DNA of 64,000 nucleotides from Streptomyces sp. SW4 (GCA_003248315.1 QKWM01000004.1:1550001-1614000), one strand, 5' to 3'; shown: positions 40,109 to 51,374, counted from the first letter of the stretch. Numbers and translations: made by a program. Notes: generated from the letters alone by a model not told the origin.

Positions 40109-41153
40109 CTGAGGCACTGAAGCTGGTCCCAAGGCCGAGGGCAAGCAGTCCATGAAGGACTTCAAGTCCGACCAGGAGGTGCGCTGGTGCCCCGGCTGCG
40201 GTGACTACGCGATCCTCGCGGCCGTGCAGGGCTTCATGCCCGAGCTGGGGCTGGCGAGGGAGAACATCGTCTTCGTCTCCGGCATCGGCTGCTCCTCCCG
40301 CTTCCCGTACTACATGAACACGTACGGGATGCACTCCATCCACGGCCGCGCCCCGGCCATCGCGACCGGGCTGGCCGCCTCCCGCCGCGACCTGTCGGTG
40401 TGGGTCGTCACCGGCGACGGCGACGCGCTGTCCATCGGCGGCAACCACCTCATCCACGCCCTGCGCCGCAACGTCGACCTCAAGATCCTGCTGTTCAACA
40501 ACCGGATCTACGGCCTGACCAAGGGGCAGTACTCCCCGACCTCCGAGGTCGGCAAGATCACCAAGTCGACGCCGATGGGGTCGCTGGACGCGCCGTTCAA
40601 CCCGGTGTCGCTGGCGATCGGCGCGGAGGCGTCGTTCGTGGCCCGGACCGTCGACTCCGACCGCAAGCACCTGACCGAGGTGCTGCGCCAGGCCGCCGCC
40701 CACCCGGGCACGGCGCTGATCGAGATCTACCAGAACTGCAACATCTTCAACGACGGGGCCTTCGAGGTCCTCAAGGACAAGCAGCAGGCCGAGGAGGCGG
40801 TGATCCGCCTGGAGCACGGGCAGCCGATCCGCTTCGGCGCCGACGGCGCCAAGGGCGTCGTACGGGACGGCCGGACCGGTGATCTGAAGGTGGTGACGGT
40901 CACCGCGGAGAACGAGGCCGACGTGCTCGTGCACGACGCCCGCTCCGCGTCGCCGACCACCGCGTTCGCCCTGTCCCGGCTGGCCGACCCGGACACGCTG
41001 CACCACACGCCGATCGGTGTCTTCCGGTCCGTGGACCGGCCGGTCTACGACACGCAGATGGCCGACCAGCTCGACGCCGCCATCGAGCAGAACGGCAAGG
41101 GCGACCTCGCCGCGCTGTTCGCGGGCGGTGACACCTGGACGGTCGTCGGCTGA
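40105..41153 (+). CDS. korB: 2-oxoacid:ferredoxin oxidoreductase, beta subunit
   Basis: About 349 residues from ATG 40105. Thiamine-diphosphate subunit: the Fe-S/TPP motif WCPGCGDYAILAAVQ, the GIGCSSRFPYYM region and the TPP motif TGDGDALSIGGNHLIHALRR are visible, followed by LLFNNRIYGLTKGQYSPTS, typical of the KGOR group. No separate ferredoxin-domain subunit is encoded, so electrons go to a soluble ferredoxin. One C is missing near 40131. Confidence 0.94.
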
Positions 41154-41242
41154 CCGTCGCGTTCCGCCACGAGGCCCGGGCCGGCAGGCCCGGGCCTCGT
41201 CGTCTTCCCGGGTCCGCGTCACACCCACCTACACTTTCTTTT

Positions 41243-41256
41243 GGTTAGCGCTAACC
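41243..41256. promoter_or_regulatory. Operator candidate, 14-bp perfect palindrome
   Basis: GGTTAGCGCTAACC lies 45 bp before the SDR start and 8 bp after TACACT. The TTAGCGCTAA core with a central CG step is typical of LacI-family operators. No LacI-type gene is in the window. Confidence 0.6.
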
Positions 41257-41300
41257 GTAGGGTGGGTGTCGGATACCCCGCGAAGCAAGGAGCCCCGATC

Positions 41301-42154
41301 ATGAGCATCGTCGTCACCGGAGCCACCGGACACCTCGGCCGGCACGTCGTCGGACAGCTGCTGGAGAAGGTCCCGGCCGGCCAGGTCACCGCCGTCGTCC
41401 GCGACCCCGGCAGGGCCGCCGGCCTCGCCGAACGGGGGGTGCGGATCGCGGTCGCCGACTACAACGCCCCCGAGACCTTCGACGGCCTGTTCGCCGAGGG
41501 CGACCGGGTGCTTCTGATCTCCGGCAACGAGTTCGACAAGGGGCGGGTCCGCCAGCACCGGACCGTCATCGACGCCGCCCGGTCCGCCGGCGTCGCGCTG
41601 CTCGCCTACACCAGCGCCCCCGGCACCCTGACCGCCGCGCTCGCCGACGACCACCGCGGCACCGAGGAGGCGCTGCTCGCCTCCGGTCTGCCGTACGTCC
41701 TGCTGCGCAACGGCTGGTACCACGAGAACTACACCGAGAACCTGGCCCCGGTGCTGGAGCACGGCGCGGTGGTGCAGGCGGCCGGCGAGGGCCGGGTCTC
41801 GTCCGCGGCGCGCGCCGACTACGCCGCGGCCGCCGTCGCCGTCCTGACCGGCGAGGGCCACGAGAACCGGACGTACGAGCTGGGCGGCGACGAGGCGTGG
41901 AGCTTCGCGGAGTACGCCGCCGAGCTGAGCCGCCAGACCGGCCGGGAGATCGTCTACTCCCCCGTCTCCGTCGACGCCTACGCCGGCATCCTCGCCGGCG
42001 CCGGTCTGCCCGGGCCGCTCGCCGACACCCTCGCGGGCGTGGACGCCTCCATCGAGAAGGGGAACTGTTCGTGCCCGGCGGCGAGCTGTCCCGCCTCATC
42101 GGCCGGCCGACCACGCCGCTCGCCGACGCGGTGAAGGAGGCGCTCGCCGCCTGA
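41301..42154 (+). CDS. NmrA/QorB-like NAD(P)H:quinone oxidoreductase
   Basis: About 284 residues from ATG 41301 with AAGGAG upstream. Rossmann motif VVTGATGHLGRHVVGQLLE, then VVRDPGRAAGLAERGVRI, LLISGNEFDKGRVRQHRTVI and LRNGWYHENYTENLAPVL, close to the QorB type of quinone reductase. The substrate-binding C-terminal half is complete apart from one missing G near 42063. A palindromic operator lies just upstream. QorB-like enzymes reduce quinones with NADPH; the true substrate here is not known. Confidence 0.85.
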
Positions 42155-42180
42155 GCCGACCGCGCCTCCTCCGCGATCCG

Positions 42181-42218
42181 GCCTGTCATGACCGTATGGC
42201 GATACGGGCATGACAGGC
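42181..42218. terminator. Long hairpin between the SDR and rarD
   Basis: Arms GCCTGTCATG and CATGACAGGC (10 bp), one A/G mismatch, then CCGTAT/ATACGG (6 bp) around a GGCG loop. It starts 26 nt after the SDR stop. Terminator is the simple reading; because it is so symmetric and 57 nt before rarD, an operator is also possible. Confidence 0.6.
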
Positions 42219-42274
42219 GGGGGTCCTCGGCGCTACCGTCGTGCAGGCGCGCAGGATGTGAGAAGGAGGAGCCC

Positions 42275-43392
42275 GTGGCCGGGTCGTCGAAGGGGCCGAT
42301 GGAGCCCAAGGGGTCCAAGGGCGAGCAGCGGATAGGCCTGCTGAACGGCTTCGCCGCCTACGGCATGTGGGGGCTCGTCCCCTGTTCTGGCCCCTGCTGA
42401 AACCGGCCGGGGCGACCGAGATCCTCGCCCACCGGATGGTGTGGTCCCTCGCCTTCGTCGCCGTCGCACTGCTGATCGTCCGGCGGTGGGCCTGGGCGGG
42501 CGAGCTGCTGCGGCAGCCGCGCAAGCTGGCGCTCGTGACCGTGGCCGCCGCCGTGATCACCGTCAACTGGGGCGTCTACATCTGGGCCGTCAACAGCGGC
42601 CATGTCGTGGAGGCCTCGCTCGGCTACTTCATCAACCCGCTGGTCACCATCGCCATGGGCGTGCTGCTGCTGAAGGAGCGGCTGCGGCCGGTGCAGTGGG
42701 CGGCCGTGGGGACCGGTTTCGCGGCCGTGGTCGTCCTCACCGTCGGCTACGGCCGGCCGCCGTGGATCTCCCTGTGCCTCGCCTTCTCGTTCGCCACGTA
42801 CGGACTGGTGAAGAAGAAGGTCAACCTGGGCGGCATCGAGTCGCTCACCGCGGAGACCGCCGTCCAGTTCCTGCCCGCGCTCGGCTACCTGCTGTGGCTG
42901 ACCGCGCGGGGCGACTCGACCTTCTCCACCGAGGGCCCCGGGCACGCGCTCCTGCTGGCGGCGACCGGCCTGGTCACCGCCCTGCCCCTGGTCTGCTTCG
43001 GCGCGGCGGCGATCCGCGTGCCGCTGTCCACCCTCGGACTGCTCCAGTACCTGGCGCCGGTGTTCCAGTTCCTGCTCGGCATCCTCTACTTCGGCGAGGC
43101 CATGCCGCCGGAGCGCTGGGCCGGCTTCGCGCTGGTGTGGCTGGCGCTGACGCTGCTCACCTGGGACGCCCTGCGCACGGCCCGCCGGACCGCCCGGGTG
43201 CTCAGGGCGGGGATCGAGGCCGGGACCAAGGCCCCGGTGGCCAAGTCGGTGCCGGCCGCTCCCGGGGCTTCGGCTCCGGGGACTCCGGCCGCTCCCGGGG
43301 CTTCGACTCCGGGGACTCCGGCCGCTCCGGGGGCCTCCGCCGCCGCGCGGCCGTCCGGTGCGGAAGCCGACACGGCCCCGGTCAAGCCGTAA
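42275..43392 (+). CDS. rarD: EamA-family transporter RarD
   Basis: About 372 residues from GTG 42275, with AAGGAGG five bases upstream. Ten-helix drug/metabolite transporter. Family text includes NGFAAYGMWGLVPLFWPLL, EILAHRMVWSLAFVAVAL and VNSGHVVEASLGYFINPLV. One C is missing near 42377. The C-terminus has a Pro/Ala repeat, PAAPGASAPGT three times (33-bp DNA unit, about 43255-43350), beyond the normal family end. Substrate unknown; RarD in E. coli is linked to chloramphenicol sensitivity. Confidence 0.9.
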
Positions 43393-43431
43393 CCGCCCGC
43401 CACCGGCCCCCGTGCGCATATAAGTGGTCGC

Positions 43432-43896
43432 ATGACCCGGACACCCACACCCGTCCACTGGAAGCTCGTCGTCGACGCCGCCGACCCGCACGCGCAGGCC
43501 GAGTTCTGGGCCGCCGCGCTGCACTACGCGGTCGAGGACCACAGCGCCCTCGTCGAGAGACTGCTCGGCTTCGAAGCCGTCCCGGCCGACCTGACCGTCG
43601 AGGCGCACGGCCGGCGCGCCTGGCGGGACCTGGACGCGGTACGCCACCCCGACGATCCGTACGACGAGGAGACCGGCGCCGGGCTGGGGCGCCGGCTGCT
43701 GTTCCAGCGCGTCCCCGAGGCCAAGACCGGCAAGAACCGCATCCACCTCGACCTGCACCCGGGCGAGGGGCTGCGGGACGAGGAGGTCGCGCGCCTGGAG
43801 GGGCTGGGCGCGAGCCCGGTGCGGCATGTGCGGGCCCAGGGCGGGGAGTGGGTCGTGATGCGGGACCCGGAGGGCAACGAGTTCTGCGTGCACTGA
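43432..43896 (+). CDS. VOC superfamily (glyoxalase-like) protein
   Basis: 154 residues from ATG 43432; intact. Begins HWKLVVDAADPHAQAEFWAA, has KNRIHLDLHPGEGLRDEEV and ends VVMRDPEGNEFCVH, standard for the glyoxalase-like fold with an HLDL metal-type strand. Role undefined. Confidence 0.85.
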   Translation: MTRTPTPVHWKLVVDAADPHAQAEFWAAALHYAVEDHSALVERLLGFEAVPADLTVEAHGRRAWRDLDAVRHPDDPYDEETGAGLGRRLLFQRVPEAKTGKNRIHLDLHPGEGLRDEEVARLEGLGASPVRHVRAQGGEWVVMRDPEGNEFCVH

Positions 43897-43934
43897 CCGG
43901 ACACCGGCCGGCGTGACGACACCGATATCCGTAA

Positions 43935-45011
<1,077 letters not shown>

Positions 45012-45054
45012 CCGCGGACGCCGTCCTCTGCCGGCCGTCAGGCGCTGTCGGCCG

Positions 45055-46155
45055 TCAGGCGCAGTTCTGGGCGCGGGCGCGTTCGGTGAGGCGGTCCATG
45101 CGGGCGCGGGCGGACTCCAGCTGCTCGATGTCGTCCGCGGCCGGCCCCTCCTCGGCCGTCAGCTCCGTCCACAGCGCGATCAGGTCACGCCCCAGCTCCA
45201 GCCCGCGGGACGGGTCGCGTACGGCACGCCAGGCCGTGGCGGCGCTCTGGACGTTGCCGTACGCGGCCTCCGCGTCGCCCGCCCGCCGGTAGAGCCGGGC
45301 CAGCTCCAGCGAGAGCACGTGGGCGCGGTCCGGGTCGCCGGACAGGTAGGCGATGTAGGCCATCAGTTCGCGCAGCCGGAGCACTTCGGCGTGTTCCGGG
45401 CCGAGCGTCCGTGAGGCCTGCTCGACGGCCTGCTCCGCGAGCCGGGCCGCCTCCTCGGTGCGCCCCTCCTTGACGGCCTCGTTGACCCGGGCCGTCGGCT
45501 CCGCGAGCAGGGCGGGCGTGGTGCGGTCGCCGGGGGCGGTGAGGGGTTCGTCCCGAGCACCACCTCGGCGATGGCGTCGAAGCCGCGGGCCGGGGTCGGG
45601 CGTGGGTCGTCGGGGCGGCGGGCGGCGGGGTCGCCGGGGTGCCCGTGGATGGCTGCGGCACGGCGCGCAGGGTGAACGTCGGGGTCGGCTCCCGCTCCCC
45701 GGCGTGTCCGCCGACGGGTCCGCCGGCAAGTCCGCCGGCGGGTCCGCCGCCGCGGCCGGCGGCGTGGCCCGGCCCCCGGTCTTCGGTCCGGTCCTCGGCC
45801 CGGTCTTCGGTCCGGTCCGGGGCACGGCCGGCGCGGGTTCCCCCGCGAGGTGGCTGGAGCCGTCCGGGTCGACGCGGAGCGGGACGACATAGCCGAGGTG
45901 TTCGTCGTGGACCGTGGCGAGGACCGGCCGGCCGCAGGCGAGGGCGGCGCGGTGCAGGCGGCGCAGGACGGCGGCCCGTATGTCCTCGCCGTCCGCCGCC
46001 TCGACCGGGACACCGTCCACCGAAGCGCCCGCCGCGGGGCCGCCGGCATGTCCTGCGGCGGCCGGCACCCGGACCTCGATCGGTGCCGTCTCCGGGGCCG
46101 TCCGGAGCACCGGAACCCCTCCCTGCCGCTTCTCCTCGCGGCTGAACCGAGCCAT
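45055..46155 (-). CDS. Unknown protein with C-terminal TPR-like helices
   Basis: About 367 residues from ATG 46155 (MARFSREEKRQGGVPVLRTA). The N-terminal ~120 residues form a domain I do not recognise (VPVEAADGEDIRAAVLRRLH, RPVLATVHDEHLGYVVPLRV). A Pro/Ala/Thr-rich linker with GPKTGPRTGPKTG repeats follows. The C-terminal ~150 residues are TPR-like (EEAARLAEQAVEQASRTLGP, MAYIAYLSGDPDRAHVLSLE, AYGNVQSAATAW). Three single G/C bases are missing in the linker (near 45550, 45625, 45705). Convergent with the M28 gene. Confidence 0.7.
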   Translation of the reverse strand: MARFSREEKRQGGVPVLRTAPETAPIEVRVPAAAGHAGGPAAGASVDGVPVEAADGEDIRAAVLRRLHRAALACGRPVLATVHDEHLGYVVPLRVDPDGSSHLAGEPAPAVPRTGPKTGPRTGPKTGGRATPPAAAADPPADLPADPSADTPGSGSRPRRSPCAPCRSHPRAPRRPRRPPPRRPTPDPGPRLRRHRRGGARDEPLTAPGDRTTPALLAEPTARVNEAVKEGRTEEAARLAEQAVEQASRTLGPEHAEVLRLRELMAYIAYLSGDPDRAHVLSLELARLYRRAGDAEAAYGNVQSAATAWRAVRDPSRGLELGRDLIALWTELTAEEGPAADDIEQLESARARMDRLTERARAQNCA

Positions 46156-46318
46156 CTCGCCCTCACTCCCACGCACCGAGCCACCGGCCACACGCCTGCT
46201 TCGAGTGTCTCCGTCCGCCTGGACTCCCGCGTCACCGTGGCGTCACAGCCTCGTCCCAAGTAGCGGTTCCCCGTGCCGGCGTCGTCGATCATGACCGTAC
46301 GAGACCGGGGGGTGGCGC

Positions 46319-47527
46319 GTGGACGAGCGATCGGCGGGGGCCGGCGGGCCGGGCGGCGCGGGGCGGGAGCCGACGGCGGTGCGGATCGCCGCGGCCGTCC
46401 GGGCCGGTGAGACGACGGCCGTGGCGGCCGTCAGCGCCGCGCTCGACCGGATCGCCCGCGTCGACCCGGACCTGTGCGCGTTCCTGGAGGTGTGGGACGA
46501 AGCGGCGCTGCGCCGGGCCCGGGACGTGGACGCCCGGGTGGCGGCCGGCGAACGGCTGCCGCTGGCCGGCGTCCCTCTCGCCGTGAAGGGGCGGCACGGG
46601 CTGCGCTCGGCGGGCCCGCTGCTCGCCGCGGGCTGCGTGGCGGTCGGGTCGACCTCGGTGCCGGGGCCGGGGACCCCGTGGCAGACATGGGGGCTCGGCG
46701 CCCACGGCCGCACCGTCAACCCCTGGCGGCCCGACCGCACCCCGGGCGGTTCCTCGGCCGGGTCCGCGGCGGCCGTCGCCGCCGGGCTCGTGCCGCTCGC
46801 GACCGGCAGCGACGGGGCCGGGTCGGTGCGGATCCCGGCCGCCTGGTGCGGCGTGCTCGGCCTGAAGCTCACCAGTCCCGGCGGCGCGAGGCTCACGGCA
46901 CCGGGGATCCTCACCCGCTCGGCGCCGGACGCGGCGGCCTACTGGCGGGCGGTCGCCCCGCCCACGGCGGAACAAGGGGGCGCCGGTCCCGCCCCCGTCG
47001 CCTCCGCCCTCCCCCTCGCCGCGGTCTGGTCCGCCGACCTCGGCTTCGCCGACCCCGACCCCGGGCCCGTCGCCCTGGCCCGGGCCGCCGTGGAGCGTCT
47101 CGTCGCGGCCGGGGTCGTCCGGCTCGTGCGGCCCGACGCGCCGGTGCGGCTGGCCGACCCGGGGCCCGCGTGGCTCGCCCTGCGCGACCCCGGCGCCACC
47201 GACGCCGACCGGCGGGCCGCCCACCGGACGCGGGCGGACAACGACCGCCGGCTGGCCCGGCTCCTCGACGGCGCCGACCTGCTGCTGACGCCGACCACCC
47301 CGACCGCACCGCACGGACACGACGGCCCGGGCGACCGTTACTCCACCGCCCTGACCTGGGCGTTCAACCTGAGCGGTCACCCCGCTCTCAGCCTTCCGGC
47401 CGGCCGTGACGCCGACGGCTGCCCGGCCGGGCTGCACCTGGTGGCCCGGCACGGCCGGGAGGACGTCCTCCTCGCGGCGGCCCGGGCCGCGATGCCGGCC
47501 CTGGAAAAATTGAATGCATACGCATAA
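46319..47527 (+). CDS. Amidase-signature family protein
   Basis: 402 residues from GTG 46319; intact. The Ser-cisSer-Lys triad is visible: lysine in [11 protein letters not shown], the cis-serine in [14 protein letters not shown], and the nucleophile in [20 protein letters not shown]. It hydrolyses amide bonds, substrate unknown. Compared with typical members it is short at the N-terminus and its middle region is compact. The gene ends in an unusually AT-rich stretch. Confidence 0.9.
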   Translation: MDERSAGAGGPGGAGREPTAVRIAAAVRAGETTAVAAVSAALDRIARVDPDLCAFLEVWDEAALRRARDVDARVAAGERLPLAGVPLAVKGRHGLRSAGPLLAAGCVAVGSTSVPGPGTPWQTWGLGAHGRTVNPWRPDRTPGGSSAGSAAAVAAGLVPLATGSDGAGSVRIPAAWCGVLGLKLTSPGGARLTAPGILTRSAPDAAAYWRAVAPPTAEQGGAGPAPVASALPLAAVWSADLGFADPDPGPVALARAAVERLVAAGVVRLVRPDAPVRLADPGPAWLALRDPGATDADRRAAHRTRADNDRRLARLLDGADLLLTPTTPTAPHGHDGPGDRYSTALTWAFNLSGHPALSLPAGRDADGCPAGLHLVARHGREDVLLAAARAAMPALEKLNAYA

Positions 47528-47573
47528 GATGCAGTCGCAAGTAACTTTCGGTGCCGACTTTCGTGGGGAAGCC

Positions 47574-48166
47574 ATGACCCGCCGCTTTCTGTTCGTCCTG
47601 GGCAGCAGCCGCCCCGAGAGCAACACCGAGATGCTGGCCCGCCACGCCGCCGAACAGCTGCCCGCCGAGGTCGAGCAGCAGTGGATCCGGCTGATCGAGC
47701 ACCCGCTGCCCGACTTCGAGGACCTGCGTCACGACAGCGACCACGTCCGCCCCACCGACGGCGACACGGCGCTGCTGCTCGACGCCACGCTCGCGGCGAC
47801 CGACATCGTGATCGCCTCGCCGCTGTACTGGTACTCCCTGTCCGCCCCGTCAAGCGCTACCTGGACCACTGGGCCGGCTGGCTGCGCACCCCCGGCCTCG
47901 ACTTCAAGGCCACCCTGGCCGGCCGCACCCTCTGGGGCGTCACCGCGCTCGCCCACGAGGAGCAGGAGGTCGCCGCCCCGCTGATCGGCAGCCTCAACAA
48001 CTCCGCCGCGTACATGGGGATGCGTTTCGGCGGCGTCCTGCTCGGCAACGGCAGCAGGCCCGGCGACGTCCTGCGGGACACGGAGGCACTGGCCCGCGCG
48101 AAGACGTTCTTCGCGCAGGACGCGCCGCTCGCCCGGTTCCCCTTCGAGGAGCGCGGCGCCGCCTGA
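47574..48166 (+). CDS. NADPH-dependent FMN reductase / flavodoxin-fold protein
   Basis: About 197 residues from ATG 47574. Starts RRFLFVLGSSRPESNTEML, the FMN phosphate loop, then ATDIVIASPLYWYSLSAPVK, as in NADPH-dependent FMN reductases and WrbA-like quinone reductases. One C is missing near 47852. The promoter region 47510-47573 is strikingly AT-rich and has a TGCAT-N9-ATGCA inverted repeat overlapping the amidase stop, a possible operator. It converges on the ABC permease with three bases between stops. Confidence 0.85.
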
Positions 48167-48169
48167 GCG

Positions 48170-49087
48170 TCATGCGGTGATGTCCTTGGCCGTGAACCGC
48201 GCCCACGCCGCCGAGCCGAACACCACCGCGTACAGCGCCTGGAGGCCGAGGTTCCTGGTCAGGTCGTGCCAGTAGACCGGTTCGCGCATCAGGTCGGCGA
48301 AGGACAGCCAGTAGTGGGAGAAGAAGTACGGCTGTATCGCGTCCAGCTGCGGGATCTGGTCGAGGATCTGAACGGTGATCAGCAGCCCCACCGTCGTCGC
48401 CATCGCCGCGATGCCGCTGCCGGTGAGCGTGGAGACGAACAGGCCGAGCGCCGCGAAGCCGACGAGTGACGCGGCGACGACCAGCGCGATGAGCAGCGCC
48501 CGGCCCAGCCCTTCGGCGAACGATATCCGGGTGCCGGAGATGGTCGTCAGATCTCCCAGCGGGAACAGCAGGGCGCCGACCGCCAGCGCCGAGGCGGCGA
48601 CCACGAGCGTGGCGGCCAGGCAGAAGGCGACGACCGAGGCGTACTTGGCCAGCAGCAGACGGGTGCGGCCGGCCGGGGCGACCAGCAGATAGCGCAGGGT
48701 GCCGGCGCCCGCCTCGCCCGCCACGGCGTCGCCCGCGACGACGCCGACCGCCATCGGCAGGAAGAACGGGAGCGTGGCGGCCAGCGCGGTGAAGACCAGG
48801 AACAGGCCGTTGTTGGTGATCTGGGAGATGAACGCCGGGCCCGCGCCCGGGCCGCCGCCTGCGGACGCCGAGCCGTCGCTCGTCTCGATCTTCACGGCGA
48901 TCCCGACCAGCACCGGCACGGCGGCCAGCACGCCCAGCAGGGCCAGCGTGCGCCAGCGCCGGAAGGTGGTCAGCAACTCGCTGCGCAGCAGTCCGAGGCT
49001 CCACAGCGGGCTCGGCGCCCGGGTGGCGCCGGCGGCCGCGGCGGGCCCCGCCGGGCCCGTCACGGGGGTGGGTTCAGCCCGCGACAT
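48170..49087 (-). CDS. ABC-2 type transporter permease
   Basis: 305 residues from ATG 49087, which lies inside the end of the ATPase gene; intact. Six hydrophobic segments, for example LALLGVLAAVPVLVGIAV, LFLVFTALAATLPFFLPM and IAAMATTVGLLITVQIL. Between helices is the ABC-2 motif text GDAVAGEAGAGTLRYLLVAP. Forms an exporter with the ATPase upstream. Cargo unknown. Confidence 0.9.
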   Translation of the reverse strand: MSRAEPTPVTGPAGPAAAAGATRAPSPLWSLGLLRSELLTTFRRWRTLALLGVLAAVPVLVGIAVKIETSDGSASAGGGPGAGPAFISQITNNGLFLVFTALAATLPFFLPMAVGVVAGDAVAGEAGAGTLRYLLVAPAGRTRLLLAKYASVVAFCLAATLVVAASALAVGALLFPLGDLTTISGTRISFAEGLGRALLIALVVAASLVGFAALGLFVSTLTGSGIAAMATTVGLLITVQILDQIPQLDAIQPYFFSHYWLSFADLMREPVYWHDLTRNLGLQALYAVVFGSAAWARFTAKDITA

Positions 49088-50023
49088 CGAATCCCTCCCC
49101 GGTCAGGGCGACGAACGCGTCCTCCAGCGAGGCCCGCTCCAGCGCGAAGCCGCGCACGCGCACGCCCGCCGTCACCAGCGCGGCGTTGACCTCGGCGAGG
49201 TCCCGGCCGGGCGGCTCCGCCGTCACCCGGTCCCCGGCGGCGACGACGTCCGCGGCCCCCTGTTCCTTCAGCACCCGGGCGGCGTCGGCCGGGTCGGGTG
49301 TGGTCACCACCAGCCGGCCGCGCGCGCCCGCCGCCAGCTCGGCGACCGGGCCCTGTGTGATCAGCCGGCCCCGCGCCATGACGGCGGCGTGCGTGCAGAC
49401 CTGCTCGATCTCGTCCAGGAGGTGGGAGGAGAGGAAGACCGTGGTGCCGTCGGAGGCCAGGTCCCGGACCAGGGCCCGGATCTCCCGCATGCCCTGCGGG
49501 TCGAGCCCGTTGGTGGGCTCGTCGAGGACGAGGAGGCGGCGCGGCTGGAGGAGGGCCGCCGCGAGGCCGAGCCGCTGCTTCATGCCCAGCGAGTACGCCT
49601 TCGCCTTCTTCCCGGCGGCGGCGGTGAGGCCGACCCGGTCCAGCGCCGCGCCGACCCGCGCGCGCCGGGTGCGCGGGTCGGCGGTCGGGTCGGCGGCGTC
49701 GTAGCGCAGCAGGTTGTCGCGGCCGGAGAGGAAGCCGTACAGGGCCGGGCCCTCGATGAGGGCGCCGACCCGGGGCAGGACGGCGCGGGCCGCCCCGGCA
49801 TGGGGCGGCCCAGCACCCGGGCGGTGCCCGAGGTGGGCTCGATCAGTCCCATCAGCATGCGGATGGTGGTGGTCTTGCCCGAGCCGTTGGGACCGAGGAA
49901 GCCGAAGACGCTGCCCGCCGGGACGGTCAGGTCCAGACCGTCGACGGCGAGCTGTCCGCCGCGGTAGCGCTTGGTGAGCGCGCGGGTGGCGATGACGGCA
50001 TCGCCCGCGACCGGCTCGTCCAT
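49074..50023 (-). CDS. ABC transporter ATP-binding protein
   Basis: About 316 residues from ATG 50023. Walker [15 protein letters not shown], signature [20 protein letters not shown] (this variant replaces the usual LSGGQ), Walker [15 protein letters not shown]-loop [11 protein letters not shown]. This subclass (BcrA/NatA-like) serves ABC-2 exporters. One G is missing near 49799. It lies 127 nt downstream of the LolA-like gene and overlaps the permease. Confidence 0.93.
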
Positions 50024-50150
50024 CGGCTCCCCTCCCCTCGTCGTGCGTGCCAGGAGAACGGAGCACGGGCCCCGTCGGTTCCCGCGTGGTCCGCGTGGTC
50101 CGCGGGGCCCGGCCCGCGTGGTCCGCTCGGTCCGCTCGGTCCGCGGTCCG

Positions 50151-51374
50151 TCAGTGCGCCGCGTCCGCGGCCTTCACCAGCGCCTCCTTGGTGACCGCAC
50201 CGGCGTAGACCGTGCCGTCCTCGGTGATCAGGGCGTTGATCAGGCGGGTCTGGAAGACCGTGCCCGAACCGAAGGTGCCGGAGACCTGGTCGCCGAGGGA
50301 GTTCAGGAAGCCGCCGAGGTCGCCGCCGGCGTCGCCGCCCGCGGAGCCCGTGGGCAGGCCCTGGCCGCCGGTGTCGAGGACGGCGACCGCGTTCCAGCCC
50401 TCGCCCAGGATCTTCGGTCCGTCGAGGCCCTTGCCGAGGTCCTTCTCCGCCTTCCGCCCGTGCTCCGGCGCCCGCTCCCCGGCCTCCAGCTCGCCGTCCT
50501 CGGTGACCTTGGCGCCCTTGGGCGGCGTGAAGTCGAACGTCGAGGCGTCCGGCTTCGCGAAGCTGACCTGGGTGAAGCCCGCGTCGACGACGGCGGCGCC
50601 GCCGCTCGCCGGCGTCAGCGTGAACTTCAGCGGCGTCCCGGTCTCGGCGTCCACGGCGACGGTGATCGCCCCGACCGTCGTGCCGGCCTGCTTGGGGTCG
50701 ATGACCAGCTTGTACGCGTCCCGGCCGGCGACCTGCGCGGTGCCGTCCACCGTCACGGACGTGGTGTCGTCGACCGCCTTCAGCGCCTCCTGAGCGAAGT
50801 CCTTCGGCGTGGCCGGAACCTCCTTGCGGGGCTGCTCGGCGTGGCCGGAGACGGTGCCGTGGTAGACCTCGTTGGACTCGCTGTCGTACCCCCAGACGTC
50901 CTTGCCGTTGTGTATCAGGCTGTACTCGGCGGCGTCCTGGAGCAGCGACACCTTCTGCCGGTCGGGGCCGTCGGCCGCGACGCGCAGCGTGTGCGTACCG
51001 GACGCCAGCTCCGTCAGGCGGGCCGACGGGTCCGCGGAGGAGCCGCCGTCCCGGCCCGCGCCCGGGCCGCCGGACATCAGGCCGTCCTCCAGTCCGCCGA
51101 GGTCCGGCAGCCCGAGGTCGGTGCTGATCTTCACCGTGCCGGACAGCTGCTCGGTGTCCGACTCGGCCATCTTCTGGAGGAGTTGCTGCGCGGTGATCTC
51201 CGGGAGGTCGGGGTCCCCGGAGTCGGCGAGCGCGGGGACGAGCCCGATCGTGGCGGCGGCCACGCCCATCACCGTGACCGGGACGACGTACCGCGCGGTC
51301 CTGCGCCGGCGCTGTGCCCGGCGCTCCTCGTCCGGTCCGGCGGTCGTGCTGCCGTCGGTTTCGTACGGTGCCAT
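50151..51374 (-). CDS. LolA-like secreted or anchored protein
   Basis: 407 residues from ATG 51374 with GGAGGT upstream; intact. A cytosolic arginine-rich N-terminus precedes one membrane helix ([20 protein letters not shown]), so the body is outside. Its LolA/LppX-like fold is suggested by [53 protein letters not shown] and [13 protein letters not shown] late segment repeats the theme ([35 protein letters not shown]). First gene of a unit with the ABC exporter, so it may receive or deliver the exported hydrophobic molecule. Confidence 0.82.
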   Translation of the reverse strand: MAPYETDGSTTAGPDEERRAQRRRRTARYVVPVTVMGVAAATIGLVPALADSGDPDLPEITAQQLLQKMAESDTEQLSGTVKISTDLGLPDLGGLEDGLMSGGPGAGRDGGSSADPSARLTELASGTHTLRVAADGPDRQKVSLLQDAAEYSLIHNGKDVWGYDSESNEVYHGTVSGHAEQPRKEVPATPKDFAQEALKAVDDTTSVTVDGTAQVAGRDAYKLVIDPKQAGTTVGAITVAVDAETGTPLKFTLTPASGGAAVVDAGFTQVSFAKPDASTFDFTPPKGAKVTEDGELEAGERAPEHGRKAEKDLGKGLDGPKILGEGWNAVAVLDTGGQGLPTGSAGGDAGGDLGGFLNSLGDQVSGTFGSGTVFQTRLINALITEDGTVYAGAVTKEALVKAADAAH

